Positions 51,446 through 52,914 of a DNA stretch of 52,914 nucleotides are shown in pieces. The translations under genes were made by a program, and so were the position numbers. The stretch's first letter is position 1. Every line of letters begins with the position of its first letter. The notes beneath the pieces are model-generated. The model ran no database searches, was not told the DNA's origin, and worked only from the letters and a program-made list of their open reading frames with translations. The DNA is from an uncultured Gammaproteobacteria bacterium (GTDB taxonomy: Bacteria; Pseudomonadota; Gammaproteobacteria; Enterobacterales; Succinivibrionaceae), in NCBI GenBank assembly GCA_900315395.1, contig OMZC01000009.1:1-52914 (forward strand). Direction: 5' to 3'.

Positions 51446-52914
51446 ATGAAAAAGATAGGCAATTCAGAATCTTTCAAAAAGTTTTATTTAAACAATCAAA
51501 TATATGTTGATAAAACTGAATATATCTATAATCTTCTAGAGACTGAAGAGAGAGTCTTTATCTCAAGACCTCGTCGCTTTGGAAAATCTCTTACCTTAGA
51601 TACTATTGGAACCTTATTTGGAAAAGGAGTTGATCCCTACTTTAAAGGTACCTGGATTTATGATAAGTGGAAAGACACGACCTATCCTGTATTTAGATTA
51701 AATCTGATTGAATATCCTAAATCAGACCTAACAGAATTTAAAAGACGACTAATCAAAGATATTTCAAATTTTGCCCATTTAAACAAAGTTGAAAACTATG
51801 TTGAAGATGAATCCCCAACAGGTTCACTAAAAAGTCTTTTAGAATCATTAGCCTTGAAAGGCAGAATGATAGTCGTTTTAATCGACGAATATGACTGCCA
51901 GTTAACCGCTAACATCAATGACAAAGAAGTCTACGATTCTTTTCAGGAGTTCTTAAGAGAATTTTACGGAACAATCAAAGGAAAGTTTGCCATTAAGTTT
52001 TTAGGAATAACTGGAGTTACCAGATTAAAAGACGTATCAATCTTTTCTGTAGGTTCTGATATCAAAGATATGACTAATGCTAGTGCCTATTCTCAGCTGA
52101 TAGGCTTTACACGAGAAGAGATTAAAAAGTACTACATTGATTATTTAAAGTTAGCCGCATCCTATGAGAACAACTGTAGTGTTGATGACGTAACCGATGA
52201 CAAACTTGAGTCTTTGTTAGATAGACTTGCTCAGAATTATGATGGTTACTGTTTTGATGAATTCTATAAAAAGAAAGTCTTCTGTACATGGTCTGTAAAT
52301 AATTTCTTGCAAGGTGTGGTTACTAATAAATTTGTTTATTTTGATGAATATTGGTACTACAACGGAGGCTTGCCATCTATCTTAGTTAACTATTTAAAAA
52401 CTCATGAGCTAAATGCTTTTGACTATTTAAATAAAGAAAAGTCTATAACAATTCCCGTTAATGATTTTATGAATCCTACTGCACTAACTACAATCAACCA
52501 GAATGTACTGATGTGTCAGACAGGCTATTTAACCTTACGTTCAGCACTTACTAGTGGTGATCTTACAGTAGATTTAGGTATTCCAAATGGTGAAATTTAT
52601 AAAGCCTTAAACAGATTACTTGCTATCAACTTTTATAAAGAAGGGATCTACGCTTTAGCAAAAGGAGTAAGAGATCTGTTAGATACAGGTGAGATTAAAG
52701 ACATCATTGACAGATTTAACTCTGTTATCAATTCAGTATCTTATGATCATTTCCCTATTAACAGTGAAGCTACGGTTCAGAACTATCTATTCTTATTCTT
52801 AATAGGAGCAGGTATTGAATCATCAACTGAAAGTCACTCCTCAAAAGGAAGGGCAGATTTAATTATCGAAACTAAAAACAGACGCATTGTTTTTGAGTTG
52901 AAGTATGCTCAAAA
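51446..52914 (+). CDS. AAA-ATPase-like/PD-(D/E)XK nuclease protein (3' end outside the window)
   Basis: At least 489 codons are open to the window end. The protein belongs to a widespread family with an N-terminal AAA-ATPase-like domain and a C-terminal PD-(D/E)XK nuclease-like domain (formerly DUF1703). The phosphate-loop-like FISRPRRFGKSLTLDT is near residue 34 and the Walker B MIVVLIDEYD near 146. A nuclease-like motif GRADLIIE..RRIVFELKYA is at the end. Family members are common, often multi-copy, in gut bacteria, and their function is not established. The stop codon is beyond 52914. Confidence 0.85.
   Translation, partial: MKKIGNSESFKKFYLNNQIYVDKTEYIYNLLETEERVFISRPRRFGKSLTLDTIGTLFGKGVDPYFKGTWIYDKWKDTTYPVFRLNLIEYPKSDLTEFKRRLIKDISNFAHLNKVENYVEDESPTGSLKSLLESLALKGRMIVVLIDEYDCQLTANINDKEVYDSFQEFLREFYGTIKGKFAIKFLGITGVTRLKDVSIFSVGSDIKDMTNASAYSQLIGFTREEIKKYYIDYLKLAASYENNCSVDDVTDDKLESLLDRLAQNYDGYCFDEFYKKKVFCTWSVNNFLQGVVTNKFVYFDEYWYYNGGLPSILVNYLKTHELNAFDYLNKEKSITIPVNDFMNPTALTTINQNVLMCQTGYLTLRSALTSGDLTVDLGIPNGEIYKALNRLLAINFYKEGIYALAKGVRDLLDTGEIKDIIDRFNSVINSVSYDHFPINSEATVQNYLFLFLIGAGIESSTESHSSKGRADLIIETKNRRIVFELKYAQ

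Overview
The window is a chromosomal segment of an AT-rich gammaproteobacterium. Three things support this class: a MutH-type GATC endonuclease, an RppH-PtsP-ThyA gene order like that of E. coli, and a complete gammaproteobacterial division/cell-wall (dcw) cluster. A MotX-like sodium-motor protein, AcnB and Mdh next to each other, a strong TTA/GCT/GAT codon bias and many short AT-rich spacers make an anaerobic Aeromonadales-type organism (Succinivibrionaceae: Succinivibrio/Anaerobiospirillum/Ruminobacter group) my best guess. This is inference; no 16S gene is present.

Layout. 1-5.8 kb: the end of rpsI, sspB (no sspA between them), a minus-strand AAA ATPase with two cysteine pairs, lpoA (minus), a HEPN-domain protein and rsmI. 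5.88-6.25 kb: the RNase P RNA gene rnpB, followed by a 489-nt regulatory spacer holding a CRP-like site, a 17-nt palindrome and a likely MraZ operator. 6.7-26.1 kb: the dcw cluster mraZ-rsmH-ftsL-ftsI-murE-murF-mraY-murD-ftsW-murG-murC-ftsQ-ftsA-ftsZ, then a second, tail-less ftsZ with its own promoter and terminator, then lpxC. The ddlB gene usually found between murC and ftsQ is absent. 26.1-31.6 kb: ampD, acnB, mdh, motX. 31.8-35.5 kb: ffh, preceded by a leader with two strong hairpins, then rpsP-rimM-trmD-rplS. 35.6-40.0 kb: an HxlR-type regulator, a long spacer with folded elements, then a polar amino-acid ABC transporter operon ending in an M20 amidohydrolase; its leader carries a possible 22-codon upstream ORF whose stop lies in the arm of a hairpin. 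40.1-42.4 kb: two tandem paralogues of an unrecognised family, the initiator tRNA-fMet gene and a stand-alone CBM48/AMPK-beta-like protein, all minus strand. 42.8-51.2 kb: mutH (minus), rppH-ptsP-thyA (no lgt), sdhE-srmB, then nagA with an RpiR/HexR-type regulator. 51.4 kb to the end: a truncated AAA-ATPase-like/PD-(D/E)XK protein.

How the genes fit together. Most of the window is housekeeping: peptidoglycan precursor synthesis (MurC-G, MraY), septal synthesis (FtsI, FtsW, FtsL, FtsQ), the Z ring (FtsA, FtsZ), peptidoglycan control and recycling (LpoA, AmpD, NagA) and outer-membrane lipid A (LpxC). These are joined by translation and protein-targeting genes (rnpB, rsmI, ffh, rpsP-rimM-trmD-rplS).

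The least ordinary parts are the ftsZ duplication, the structured leaders of ffh and of the ABC operon, the paralogue pair at 40-41 kb, the HEPN and AAA-ATPase genes inserted beside lpoA, and a recurring habit of 15-18-nt tandem duplications in intergenic spacers. No CRISPR array, insertion sequence, prophage or rRNA gene was found.
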